From the NCBI RefSeq assembly GCF_024704725.1, contig NZ_JALIQS010000004.1, positions 712,584 to 776,583 of the forward strand: a stretch of 64,000 nucleotides of DNA. Direction: 5' to 3'. A program made the translations under genes and the position numbers. Source of the stretch: Shinella sp. CPCC 101442 (GTDB lineage: Bacteria > Pseudomonadota > Alphaproteobacteria > Rhizobiales > Rhizobiaceae). Below the pieces are notes generated by a model, which saw nothing but the letters and a program-made list of their open reading frames with translations, did no database searches and was not told the origin of the DNA. Positions 20,356-30,515 of the stretch are shown one piece after another. How positions within the stretch are numbered: the stretch's first letter is position 1; every line of letters starts with the position of its first letter.

Positions 20356-21450
20356 ATGAGAAGACGTACTCTTTTGGCGACCGCCGCACTTTTCGCGGTG
20401 CTGGGTGCCAACGGCGCGCTCGCGCAGGAGAAGGTTGTCAACGTCTACAACTGGTCGGATTACATCGATAGCTCGATCATCGACGACTTCACCAAGGAAA
20501 CCGGCATCAAGGTCATCTATGACGTCTACGACTCGAACGAGATCCTCGAGACGAAGCTGCTGGCCGGCGGCACGGGCTACGACGTCGTGGTGCCGACCAA
20601 CACCTTCCTGCAACGCCAGATTTCCGCGGGCGTCTATCAGAAGCTCGACAAGTCGAAGCTGCCGAACCTGAAGAACATGTGGGACATGGTTGCGACCCGC
20701 ATGCAGCCGTTCGACCCGGGCAACGAATATTCGATCAACTATATGTGGGGCACGATCGGCATCGGCTACAACAAGGCCAAGATCAAGGAAGCGCTCGGCA
20801 CCGACCAGATCGACAGCTGGAATGTGATCTTCGATCCGGCAAATGCCGAAAAGCTCAAGGATTGCGGCATCAACCTGCTGGATTCTCCGACCGACATCAT
20901 CCCTGTCACGCTGGCCTATCTGGGCCTGAACCCTGACAGCCACGACCCTGCCGATCTCGCCAAGGCCGAGGAAGCGCTCCAGAAAATCCGCCCCTTCGTT
21001 CGCAAGTTCCACTCGTCGGAATTCATCAACGGTCTTGCAAACGGCGACATCTGCATCGCGGTCGGCTGGTCGGGCGATATCTTCCAGGGCCGCGACCGCG
21101 CGGACGAAGCCAAGAACGGCGTCGAGATCGGCTATGCGATCCCGAAGGAGGGCACGCAGATGTGGTTCGACCAGATGGCGATCCCCGCAGACGCGCCGCA
21201 TGTCGAAGAGGCGCATATCTTCCTCGACTACATGATGCGCCCGGAAGTGATCGCCAAGGCGTCGACCTACATCCACTACGCCAATGGCAACAAGGCGGCG
21301 CAGGCCGTCATGCCGGAGGAAATCATCAAGGACACGACGATCTATCCGGATGACGAGACGCTGAAGAAGCTCTTCACCAATACGACGCTCGATCCGAAGA
21401 CGCAGCGCCTGTTCACACGCGCCTGGACCAGGATCGTGACCGGCCAGTAA
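20356..21450 (+). CDS. potF: Putrescine/polyamine ABC transporter periplasmic binding protein
   Basis: 364-residue periplasmic binding protein. The signal peptide MRRRTLLATAALFAVLGANGALA is probably cut before QEKVVNVYNWSDYI, the PotD/PotF hallmark. NWSDY, YDSNEILETKLLAGGTGYD and GWSGDI follow the polyamine-binding family. A longer in-frame ORF upstream is not credible as an N-terminus. It is first in potF-G-H-I. An intrinsic terminator between potF and potG probably keeps the binding protein in excess. Confidence 0.92.
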   Translation: MRRRTLLATAALFAVLGANGALAQEKVVNVYNWSDYIDSSIIDDFTKETGIKVIYDVYDSNEILETKLLAGGTGYDVVVPTNTFLQRQISAGVYQKLDKSKLPNLKNMWDMVATRMQPFDPGNEYSINYMWGTIGIGYNKAKIKEALGTDQIDSWNVIFDPANAEKLKDCGINLLDSPTDIIPVTLAYLGLNPDSHDPADLAKAEEALQKIRPFVRKFHSSEFINGLANGDICIAVGWSGDIFQGRDRADEAKNGVEIGYAIPKEGTQMWFDQMAIPADAPHVEEAHIFLDYMMRPEVIAKASTYIHYANGNKAAQAVMPEEIIKDTTIYPDDETLKKLFTNTTLDPKTQRLFTRAWTRIVTGQ

Positions 21451-21467
21451 CCGGTCCAAAGCGAATT

Positions 21468-21496
21468 GCCCGGAAGTCTCTTCCGGGCATTTTTCT
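21468..21496 (+). terminator. Intercistronic attenuator between potF and potG
   Basis: GCCCGGAA (21468-21475) pairs with TTCCGGGC (21481-21488) around GTCTC and is followed by ATTTTTCTT. It lies 17 bases after the potF stop and upstream of potG on the same strand, so it likely causes partial termination. Confidence 0.75.
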
Positions 21497-21531
21497 TAAG
21501 AGTGCCTAAAAATAAGAGATGGGGACAGGCA

Positions 21532-22674
21532 ATGAAATCTCTCGGCAATATCCGTCGTTCCTTCGCGCCGTGGACGGATCCGGACGCAAAACCGTATATA
21601 ACGTTCCGCAATGTCACGAAGAGGTTCGGCGATTTCACTGCCGTCGACGATCTCACCCTCAATATCTACCATCGCGAGTTCTTCGCCCTGCTCGGTGCAT
21701 CGGGCTGCGGCAAGTCCACGCTCTTGCGCATGCTTGCCGGTTTCGAGCGCCCGACCTCGGGTGAAATCATTCTCGACGGCCAGGATATCGCCGGTATCCC
21801 GCCCTACAAGCGGCCGGTCAATATGATGTTCCAGTCCTATGCGCTCTTCCCGCACATGACGGTGGAGAGCAATATCGGTTTTGGCCTCCGGCAGGACGGC
21901 ATGCCGAAGAACGAGATCGCCGATCGCGTCACGCAGATGCTCAAGCTGGTGAAACTCGAAAAATTCGCCAAGCGCAAGCCGCACCAGCTCTCCGGCGGCC
22001 AGCGCCAGCGCGTGGCGCTCGCCCGCTCGCTTGCCAAGCGCCCGAAGGTGCTGCTTCTCGACGAGCCGCTCGGCGCGCTCGACAAGAAGCTGCGCGAGGA
22101 GACCCAGTTCGAACTGATGGACCTGCAGCAGGAACTCGGCCTGACCTTCGTCGTCGTGACGCACGACCAGGAGGAGGCGATGACCATGGCCGACCGCATC
22201 GCCGTGATGAGCCACGGCAAGGTCATCCAGGTGGCGACACCAGCCGAAATCTACGAAGCGCCCAATTCCCGCTTCGTGGCCGACTTCATCGGCGACGTGA
22301 ACATTCTCGACGGCAAGGTTTCGGCGAGCGGCAACGGCAAGATCGAGCTCGCCGTCAACGAGGGCTTCACCGTCCGCACCGCGACCGGCAACACACCGGC
22401 AACCGGCTCGTCGGCCGGTTTCGCCATCCGCCCGGAAAAGCTGAAGGTGACGCGCGCGGCACCGGTCGACGCCTCCGTCAATGCGGCCGAGGGCGAGATC
22501 TGGGATATCGGCTATCTCGGCGACATGACGGTCTTCTACGTCAAGCTGGCCAGCGGCAAGGTGGTCAAGGCCTCCATGCTGAATGCCCAGCGCGAGGTCG
22601 AGGATCCGATCGCCTATGACGAGAAGGTCTGGGTCTCCTTCGGCGAGACCGCCGGCGTCGTCTTGAAGGATTGA
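21532..22674 (+). CDS. potG: Polyamine ABC transporter ATP-binding protein
   Basis: 380-residue importer ATPase. The ATG at 21532 (MKSLGNIRRSFAPW) is used because the upstream extension runs through the terminator. Walker A GASGCGKST is at 55-63, the Q-loop FQSYALFPHM follows, then signature LSGGQRQR, Walker B LLLDEP, the H-loop VTHDQEEAMT, and a C-terminal TOBE domain (about 290-375). The potH start lies 4 bases after its stop. Confidence 0.92.
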   Translation: MKSLGNIRRSFAPWTDPDAKPYITFRNVTKRFGDFTAVDDLTLNIYHREFFALLGASGCGKSTLLRMLAGFERPTSGEIILDGQDIAGIPPYKRPVNMMFQSYALFPHMTVESNIGFGLRQDGMPKNEIADRVTQMLKLVKLEKFAKRKPHQLSGGQRQRVALARSLAKRPKVLLLDEPLGALDKKLREETQFELMDLQQELGLTFVVVTHDQEEAMTMADRIAVMSHGKVIQVATPAEIYEAPNSRFVADFIGDVNILDGKVSASGNGKIELAVNEGFTVRTATGNTPATGSSAGFAIRPEKLKVTRAAPVDASVNAAEGEIWDIGYLGDMTVFYVKLASGKVVKASMLNAQREVEDPIAYDEKVWVSFGETAGVVLKD

Positions 22675-22677
22675 CCG

Positions 22678-23589
22678 ATGAACAAGCTCGGCTCCGCCAT
22701 CTTCAGCCGCCTTGTCATCATCATTCCCTATGCGTGGCTGCTGTTCTTCTTCCTGATCCCCTTCTTCATCGTCTTCCGCATCTCGCTGTCGACCACCGCC
22801 ATTGCCCAGCCGCCCTACGAGCCGGCTTTCGCGTGGTCGGACGGTCTGTCCGGCATCTGGGAGAAGATGGGGCAGTTCAGCTTCGACAACTACATCTGGC
22901 TGACCGAGGATTCGCTCTATTTCAACGCCTATATGTCGAGCATCTGGATTGCCGGCGTCTCGACCCTTGTCACGCTCTTGATCGGCTATCCCATCGCCTA
23001 TGGCATGGCGCAGGCGCCGCGCACCTTGCGCCCGACGCTGCTGATGCTGGTCATCCTGCCGTTCTGGACGAGCTTCCTCATCCGCGTCTACGCCTGGATC
23101 GCGATCCTGAAGCCGGAGGGGCTGCTCAATCAGTTCCTGATGAACATCGGCATCATCGACCAGCCGCTGATCATCATGAACACCAACTGGGCGATCTATA
23201 TCGGCATCGTCTATTCCTACCTGCCCTTCATGGTGCTGCCGCTCTATTCCGCGCTCGAAAAGATGGACAACACGCTGATCGAGGCGGCGCAGGATCTCGG
23301 CTGCCCGCAGATCTCCGCCTTCTGGAAGATAACCTTCCCGCTTTCCATTCCGGGCGTGGTGGCTGGCTGCATGCTCGTCTTCATTCCGGCGGTCGGCGAG
23401 TTCGTCATCCCCGATCTGCTCGGCGGGTCGCAGACGCTGATGATCGGCAAGACGCTATGGAACGAATTCAACGCAAACCGCGACTGGCCGGTCTCGGCCG
23501 CCGTCGCCACCATCCTGCTCCTCATCCTGGTCGTGCCCATCGTGTTCTTCCAGAATGCGCAGGCCAAGGCCGAAGAGCAGGGGAGGTAA
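22678..23589 (+). CDS. potH: Polyamine ABC transporter permease
   Basis: 303-residue inner-membrane permease with about six spans. The first hydrophobic segment (LVIIIPYAWLLFFFLIPFFIVF) is typical of PotB/PotH. The EAA loop is EAAQDLGCPQISAFWKITFPLSIPG. It forms the channel with potI and is translationally packed between potG and potI. Confidence 0.92.
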   Translation: MNKLGSAIFSRLVIIIPYAWLLFFFLIPFFIVFRISLSTTAIAQPPYEPAFAWSDGLSGIWEKMGQFSFDNYIWLTEDSLYFNAYMSSIWIAGVSTLVTLLIGYPIAYGMAQAPRTLRPTLLMLVILPFWTSFLIRVYAWIAILKPEGLLNQFLMNIGIIDQPLIIMNTNWAIYIGIVYSYLPFMVLPLYSALEKMDNTLIEAAQDLGCPQISAFWKITFPLSIPGVVAGCMLVFIPAVGEFVIPDLLGGSQTLMIGKTLWNEFNANRDWPVSAAVATILLLILVVPIVFFQNAQAKAEEQGR

Positions 23590-23593
23590 GCCC

Positions 23594-24412
23594 ATGAACA
23601 CCTGGTCCCGTTTCAATATCGCGTCGGTCGTTCTCGGCTTTTCTTTCCTCTACCTGCCGATCGTGCTGCTGGTGGTCTTCTCCTTCAACGAGTCAAAGCT
23701 CGTGACGGTCTGGGCCGGCTTCTCGCTCAAATGGTACGTCTCGCTGTTTCAAAACCAGGGTCTGATGGACGCCGCCTGGGTGACGATCCGCGTGGCGCTG
23801 ATCTCGGCAACGGTGGCGACTGCGCTCGGCACCATGGCGGCGCTGGCGCTGACGCGCTACACGCGTTTTCGCGGCCGGCTGCTGTTTTCCGGCATGGTCT
23901 ATGCGCCGCTCGTCATGCCCGAGGTCATCACCGGCCTGTCGCTGCTCCTGCTTTTCGTCGCCATCGGCTTCGACCGCGGTTTCGTGACGGTCACGCTCGC
24001 GCATATCACCTTCTCGATGTGCTTCGTCACCGTCGTGGTGCAGTCGCGCCTGCTCTCCTTCGATCGCTCGATCGAGGAGGCCGCGCTCGATCTGGGTGCT
24101 ACGCCGGTAAAGACCTTCCTGGAGGTGACGCTGCCGGTCATCGCGCCGGCCGTCCTGTCCGGCTGGATGCTGGCGCTGACGCTGTCGCTCGACGACCTCG
24201 TCATTTCCTCGTTCACGTCAGGTCCGGGTGCCACGACGCTGCCGATGAAGATCTACAGCCAGGTGCGTCTCGGGGTGACACCGGAAATCAACGCGGCCTG
24301 CACCATCCTCATCGGCTTCGTCGCCATTGGCGTCATCATCGCCTCGATCATGACGAAGCGACGTGAGGTGCAACGCCAGCGTGACGAACAGGCGGCCTTC
24401 GCAGGCCGCTGA
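23594..24412 (+). CDS. potI: Polyamine ABC transporter permease
   Basis: 272-residue permease of the PotC/PotI type, starting MNTWSRFNIASVVLG with GGGAGG placed inside the end of potH. It has six hydrophobic spans and the EAA loop EAALDLGATPVKTFLEVTLPVIAP. It completes potFGHI. The polyamine imported is the probable substrate of the PuuA/PuuB-like pair 10 kb upstream. It is convergent with asmA, only 24 bases apart. Confidence 0.92.
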   Translation: MNTWSRFNIASVVLGFSFLYLPIVLLVVFSFNESKLVTVWAGFSLKWYVSLFQNQGLMDAAWVTIRVALISATVATALGTMAALALTRYTRFRGRLLFSGMVYAPLVMPEVITGLSLLLLFVAIGFDRGFVTVTLAHITFSMCFVTVVVQSRLLSFDRSIEEAALDLGATPVKTFLEVTLPVIAPAVLSGWMLALTLSLDDLVISSFTSGPGATTLPMKIYSQVRLGVTPEINAACTILIGFVAIGVIIASIMTKRREVQRQRDEQAAFAGR

Positions 24413-24436
24413 GCATTCCGGGAAATCCGGACGAGA

Positions 24437-26284
24437 TTACTGGCGGGGCTGCTGCCCCGTCAGAATCGAAACCGGCGAGATCACCGGCTCCGGCCAGGAG
24501 CCGCCGACGAAGAAGCTGACGGCCGGATTGACCACGGTCGCATCGGCCTGCGGGCGGTCCGCAAGCGTCCCGGCAAGGGCCAGACTTGCCGAGCGATAGG
24601 GGATCATGCCGGACAGCGTGAGAAGCTTCTCGTTCCCTTCGATTTCCGCCTTGGTGAGTTCGGCGATACCCCGGTCGAGCCGCGCCTCGACATCGGCGCG
24701 CACGAAATCGAAGGAGCCATCGGCGGCCTCGGAAAAATTGAAGAAGGCGTTCTTCGCCGCCATTTCCTCGAAAGCCTGACGATTGAAATGGGTAAGCGTG
24801 CCCGGTCCCATGCGCAGACGGAACTGGCCGGACATATCGGACACCGTGGTTGTCCAGAGCGCCTGGTCCGTCGAAAGCTCGAAATCGGCCGAACCGTGGC
24901 CCGACGGCAGCGGCCCCGGCAAGGCGAGCGTGCTGACGATCGCGCCGATATCGACGTTGCTCAGCGACATCTGCAATTTCGCACCGCCCCTTAAACCCTG
25001 TTCGTTGAGCGCGATGCGGCCGGTCATGCGGCCGTCGAGAAGAGTGCTGTCGCCGACATCGAAGGAGGCGCGGCCGTTCTCGATGCGCATGCCTGCCGCG
25101 AGACCTTGCAGCGAAAAGGGTGCGAAATCCGCTGTCTTGGCGGAAAGCCTGATATCCATGCCGAACTGGTGCAGGAAGGCCGTGTCGAAGGGTGTCGCGG
25201 TTTCCTTGCTGTCCGGCAGCGGCGAAAAGGCCGTGAGAAGGGCTTTGAGGTCGATATGGTCGAAGGCGAGCGTGCCGCCGATCTGGGGTACGCCGTCGGG
25301 TGGCAGATTGATATCAAGCACACCGCTCGCCTCGGCGTTGTCGAGCCCGAGCTTCACGTTCTCAAGCTTGGCCGAATAACCTGCCGTCGTCACTTTCGCT
25401 TCGACATTCACCTGTCCGACTTCGCCGATGGCAGAAATTTCCTTGCCTTGCCAGGCGAGCAGCTGAGTGAGCGAGGGTGTCGAAAGCTGCATGGTGCCGG
25501 CGACGAAGGCGTTGTGGGAAAGGTTGGCCATGCCTTCGAAGTTGACGGTTGCCGGATCGGCGGAGAGGCTGGTGCGGGTATTGGCGTTGCGCCCGGCCAA
25601 AAGTGCCAGCGGCTGGTCGCAGCCGAAGGTCCAGTGCGTCATCTCGCCGTTGACGATGCCGGAAAGGGAAAGGTCCATCGGCTGGCGAAGCGACGGCCAG
25701 GTGACCGTGCCGTTGATGTCGGAGATGCGATAGGCTTTTGGCTCGCCGGCGCTTGCGACTTTAAGGATACCGTCGGTGATGGTGATGGCGCCGAGACGCT
25801 CGCTCGGCAGGGCCGGGATCGCCTGTCCGTCGGGCGCCGACGCTGTCGCGTCGATCGCCTGTGTAAGCCATCCGCTATGCTTCCAGTTGAAGACGCCCGC
25901 CGGGCTCCAGCCGACAAGGACGGTCGGGCGTACGAGTTCGAGATCGCTGAAGACGGGCGCTCCGCGCACGGCGCCGACCAGGTCGAAGGTCGCCGATACC
26001 GCCTCGATGGACGCCAGCGCCTCGCTCTTGCCGTTTACTTCCGGGCTGGTGATGCGCACATTTTCGAGCGTCACGCGCGGATAGGGCCAGAAGGAGAATT
26101 CCGGTGGCGCGCCGATATGCACGTCCGCGCCCGTCCAGGCCTCCAGCGTCTCCTCGATCGCCTTGCCCACCGCGTCCGTCTGCAGGAGAAAGGGAAAACC
26201 GACGCGCAGGCCGAAAAGCAGCACGAGCGCGACAAGGATACCCCGCACCAGGTGCTTCGATCGGATGAAACGGGACGGGGTCAT
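24437..26284 (-). CDS. AsmA family protein
   Basis: 615-residue envelope protein starting MTPSRFIRSKHLVRGILVALVLLFGLRVGFPFLL: one N-terminal membrane anchor, then a long periplasmic beta-rich region. The N-terminal AsmA block (GIDVHIGAPPEFSFWPYPRVTLENVRI-like) and the C-terminal part (NVDIGAIVSTLALPG… FRLRMGPGTLTHFNRQAFEEMA) are typical of AsmA proteins, which are linked to lipid transport and outer-membrane assembly. An in-frame ORF extends 96 codons upstream, but that part lies in the promoter region shared with acsA and looks non-coding. Confidence 0.82.
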   Translation of the reverse strand: MTPSRFIRSKHLVRGILVALVLLFGLRVGFPFLLQTDAVGKAIEETLEAWTGADVHIGAPPEFSFWPYPRVTLENVRITSPEVNGKSEALASIEAVSATFDLVGAVRGAPVFSDLELVRPTVLVGWSPAGVFNWKHSGWLTQAIDATASAPDGQAIPALPSERLGAITITDGILKVASAGEPKAYRISDINGTVTWPSLRQPMDLSLSGIVNGEMTHWTFGCDQPLALLAGRNANTRTSLSADPATVNFEGMANLSHNAFVAGTMQLSTPSLTQLLAWQGKEISAIGEVGQVNVEAKVTTAGYSAKLENVKLGLDNAEASGVLDINLPPDGVPQIGGTLAFDHIDLKALLTAFSPLPDSKETATPFDTAFLHQFGMDIRLSAKTADFAPFSLQGLAAGMRIENGRASFDVGDSTLLDGRMTGRIALNEQGLRGGAKLQMSLSNVDIGAIVSTLALPGPLPSGHGSADFELSTDQALWTTTVSDMSGQFRLRMGPGTLTHFNRQAFEEMAAKNAFFNFSEAADGSFDFVRADVEARLDRGIAELTKAEIEGNEKLLTLSGMIPYRSASLALAGTLADRPQADATVVNPAVSFFVGGSWPEPVISPVSILTGQQPRQ

Positions 26285-26465
26285 TCGGGTACGGATCCTC
26301 TGCCGTCGGCTCTCATATAGGGTCGCGCGATGGGGATAGGCGCTCGAGGCGAAGAAATCAAATGCCGCCATGGCGGAATTGCGTTCGCCGGTGCCGCGAA
26401 CCGGCCGCCGGCGCTTTATATTGCGACGCAACATGTTATAGAAATGCGATGGAGTGGAGGAAAGA

Positions 26466-28418
<1,953 letters not shown>

Positions 28419-28514
28419 GCGCCGCCGGCATGAACGGATTTCGACCGGCCGCATTAACCAAACACACGAAGTTGTGAACAAAAGGTTTGTGCCGGAACGG
28501 GGCGGGTAAGGAAT

Positions 28515-28668
28515 TGTTAATCCGCAATGGCGCAAGGTCGTCCCAACTTGAGCACGCCCGATGAGAGGGCGTACCGGTCGCACCCGACCCGATGGCATGA
28601 GGCCGTTCACCCTGGCTTTTGTTGGACAGCATTCAAACTATCGGGGCGGCTCATGCCGCCCTTTTTTT
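28515..28668 (+). ncRNA. Probable trans-acting small RNA, ar45-like
   Basis: The 248-base gap between acsA and the iron permease has no ORF but ends in a strong terminator (28644-28668) on the plus strand. Upstream lies a hairpin ACGCCC (28554-28559) / GGGCGT (28567-28572) and further self-complementary GC pieces. From memory, the Rhizobiales family ar45 (about 150 nt) lies next to acsA2 in S. meliloti. A 150-nt RNA ending at this terminator would start near 28515, where TAAGGA/TTAAT can serve as -10. The 5' end is estimated. Alternatively this is simply the acsA 3' UTR. Confidence 0.55.
28644..28668 (+). terminator. Strong intrinsic terminator (sRNA/acsA)
   Basis: GGGCGGC (28644-28650), loop TCAT, GCCGCCC (28655-28661), then seven T. 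It overlaps the last codon of the convergent iron permease gene. Confidence 0.9.
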
Positions 28669-30379
28669 ATGCGCCGGTCTTGTCCAGCGAGCGCGACACC
28701 AGGAAGACCGGAATGAGCCCGACCGCGACGATGATGATCGCGGGCACGCCGGCATCCTCCACCTTCGCCCGCGAGGCGTCCTCATAAACCAGCGTTGCCA
28801 GCGTGTTGAAGTTGAACGGGCGCAGCATGATCGTCGCCGAGAGTTCCTTCATGGTCTCGATGAAGACGAGGAGGGCGGCCGTCAGCGTAGCCGGACGCAT
28901 CATGGGGAGAAGAACGGTCCAGAGCGTCTGGCTGCTGGTCCGCCCCAGCGTGCGGGCGGCCATGTCGAGATGCGGCGAGAGCTTGTGGAAGCCGGCATCG
29001 ATCGTGCCCTCCGCCATGGTCAGGAACCGCACCGTGCAGGCGTAGATGATGGCAAAGCCGGTGCCGGAAAGAAGAAGTCCCGTCGAAATGCCGAGATTGG
29101 CCCGCAGGAAGGCATCGACCGCATTGTCGAAAGTGGCAAGCGGGATGAGCACGCCCATCGCCAAAACGGTGCCCGGCACGCCATAGCCGAAGGAGGCGAA
29201 GCGCCCGGCGGCGGCATTGAGGCGCGAGCGGGTCGTGCGCGCGGCATAGGCGAGCAGGAAGGCGAGAAGAACGGCGACGATTGCCGTCGCGCCGGAGACG
29301 AACACGCTGTTCCACAGCGCCGAAAGCAGCCGCGTCGAGGCGAACGCCTCCAGTCGCCGCGCGGCGTAGCCGCCGAGCACATAGACCGGAATGGCAAAAC
29401 CGATGGCGGGCGGGAGCAGGCAGGCGAGGCTTGCCGCCCATTTTTTCCAGCCCACGAGTTTCAGGCGCACGGAATCATGCACCGCGGCCGTCGTCTTCTG
29501 GCTGGCGAAACGCTGGCGGCGGCGGGCCGCGCGTTCCACCATCATGAGGCAAACGACAAAGACCAGCATGATGCAGGCGATCTGTGCTGCACCGGCAAGG
29601 CTGCCGCGGTTGAGCCAGGTATCGAAGATCGAGAAGGTCAGTGTCTGCACGCCGAGATATTCGACCGCGCCGATATCGTTCAGCGTTTCCATGGCAACAA
29701 GCGTCAGTCCCACCATGATTGCCGGGCGCGCCATCGGGATCTGGATCCGTGCGAAAACCTTCAGTGGTCCGGCGCCGAGCGTGCGCGCCACATCGGCAGC
29801 CGCGCGCCCCTGCATGAGGAACATCGAACGGGCGGCGAGATAGATGTAGGGATAGAGCACGCTCGACAGGACCAGCATGGCGCCGCCTGTCGTGCGCACT
29901 TCCGGGAACCAGTAGTCGCGGCTCGTCTGAAAGCCGAAGAGGGCGCGATACGCCGTCTGCACCGGGCCGGTGAAGGAGAGGAATTCGGCAAAGGCATAGG
30001 CGCCGAGATAGGCGGGAATGGCAAGCGGCAGGACGAGCAGGCCCGAGAGCATCCGGCGGCCGGGGAAATCGCAGCTCGCCACCAGCCAGGCGGTGATGAC
30101 GCCGACGACGGCGGTGATGGTGGCGACGCCGGCGAGCAGGATGAGAGTGCGCAGCGTCGCGCGCGGGATGACGTTGCTGAGGAGATGCGGCCAGTCGTCC
30201 ACTCCGCCGGTCGCCGCGATGACGACAATGGCGATCGCCGGCATCAGCACGATGGCTGCTGCAAGTATCGCGGAGGCGGAAAGAAGCGGGTGGCGGGCGG
30301 CACCGGAGCGGCGATGCGCACGCGGCGCGCTTTCGAAATGGACCTGCAAGGCGTTCCCCCGACGATGCGGAAATCCCAT
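28667..30379 (-). CDS. fbpB: Ferric iron ABC transporter permease (FbpB/AfuB-like, fused double permease)
   Basis: 570-residue permease with two homologous halves, each carrying an EAA loop (DVARTLGAGPLKVFARIQIPMARPAI at about 195-220; DMAARTLGRTSSQTLWTVLLPMMRPA at about 475-500) and about six spans. This fused layout is typical of ferric-iron FbpB/SfuB. The N-terminus is uncertain: the given start is the longest, and a TTG 11 codons downstream (LQVHFESAP) after GGGGGAACGCC is an alternative. No ATPase or binding protein is adjacent; the probable binding protein is fbpA 20 kb away. Confidence 0.85.
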   Translation of the reverse strand: MGFPHRRGNALQVHFESAPRAHRRSGAARHPLLSASAILAAAIVLMPAIAIVVIAATGGVDDWPHLLSNVIPRATLRTLILLAGVATITAVVGVITAWLVASCDFPGRRMLSGLLVLPLAIPAYLGAYAFAEFLSFTGPVQTAYRALFGFQTSRDYWFPEVRTTGGAMLVLSSVLYPYIYLAARSMFLMQGRAAADVARTLGAGPLKVFARIQIPMARPAIMVGLTLVAMETLNDIGAVEYLGVQTLTFSIFDTWLNRGSLAGAAQIACIMLVFVVCLMMVERAARRRQRFASQKTTAAVHDSVRLKLVGWKKWAASLACLLPPAIGFAIPVYVLGGYAARRLEAFASTRLLSALWNSVFVSGATAIVAVLLAFLLAYAARTTRSRLNAAAGRFASFGYGVPGTVLAMGVLIPLATFDNAVDAFLRANLGISTGLLLSGTGFAIIYACTVRFLTMAEGTIDAGFHKLSPHLDMAARTLGRTSSQTLWTVLLPMMRPATLTAALLVFIETMKELSATIMLRPFNFNTLATLVYEDASRAKVEDAGVPAIIIVAVGLIPVFLVSRSLDKTGA

Positions 30380-30413
30380 TCACGTTCTGGGACTGCCGAA
30401 AGGCGTTTTTGCC

Positions 30414-30450
30414 GGTCTAGAGCATTTTGCATCCGGGCGAAATCACCTGG
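30414..30450. repeat. Possible fragment of a dispersed rhizobial intergenic repeat
   Basis: The stretch beginning TCTAGAGCATTTTGCATCC, between fbpB and cbrA, resembles from memory the CTAGAGCATTTT-type ends of short intergenic repeats common in Rhizobiales. No second copy was noticed in this window. Confidence 0.3.
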
Positions 30451-30515
30451 CGTCGTACAAATGCGGGAAACGAGGGTGATGCCGACGGACAATCGGCGTC
30501 ACCTGGCCATCAGCC

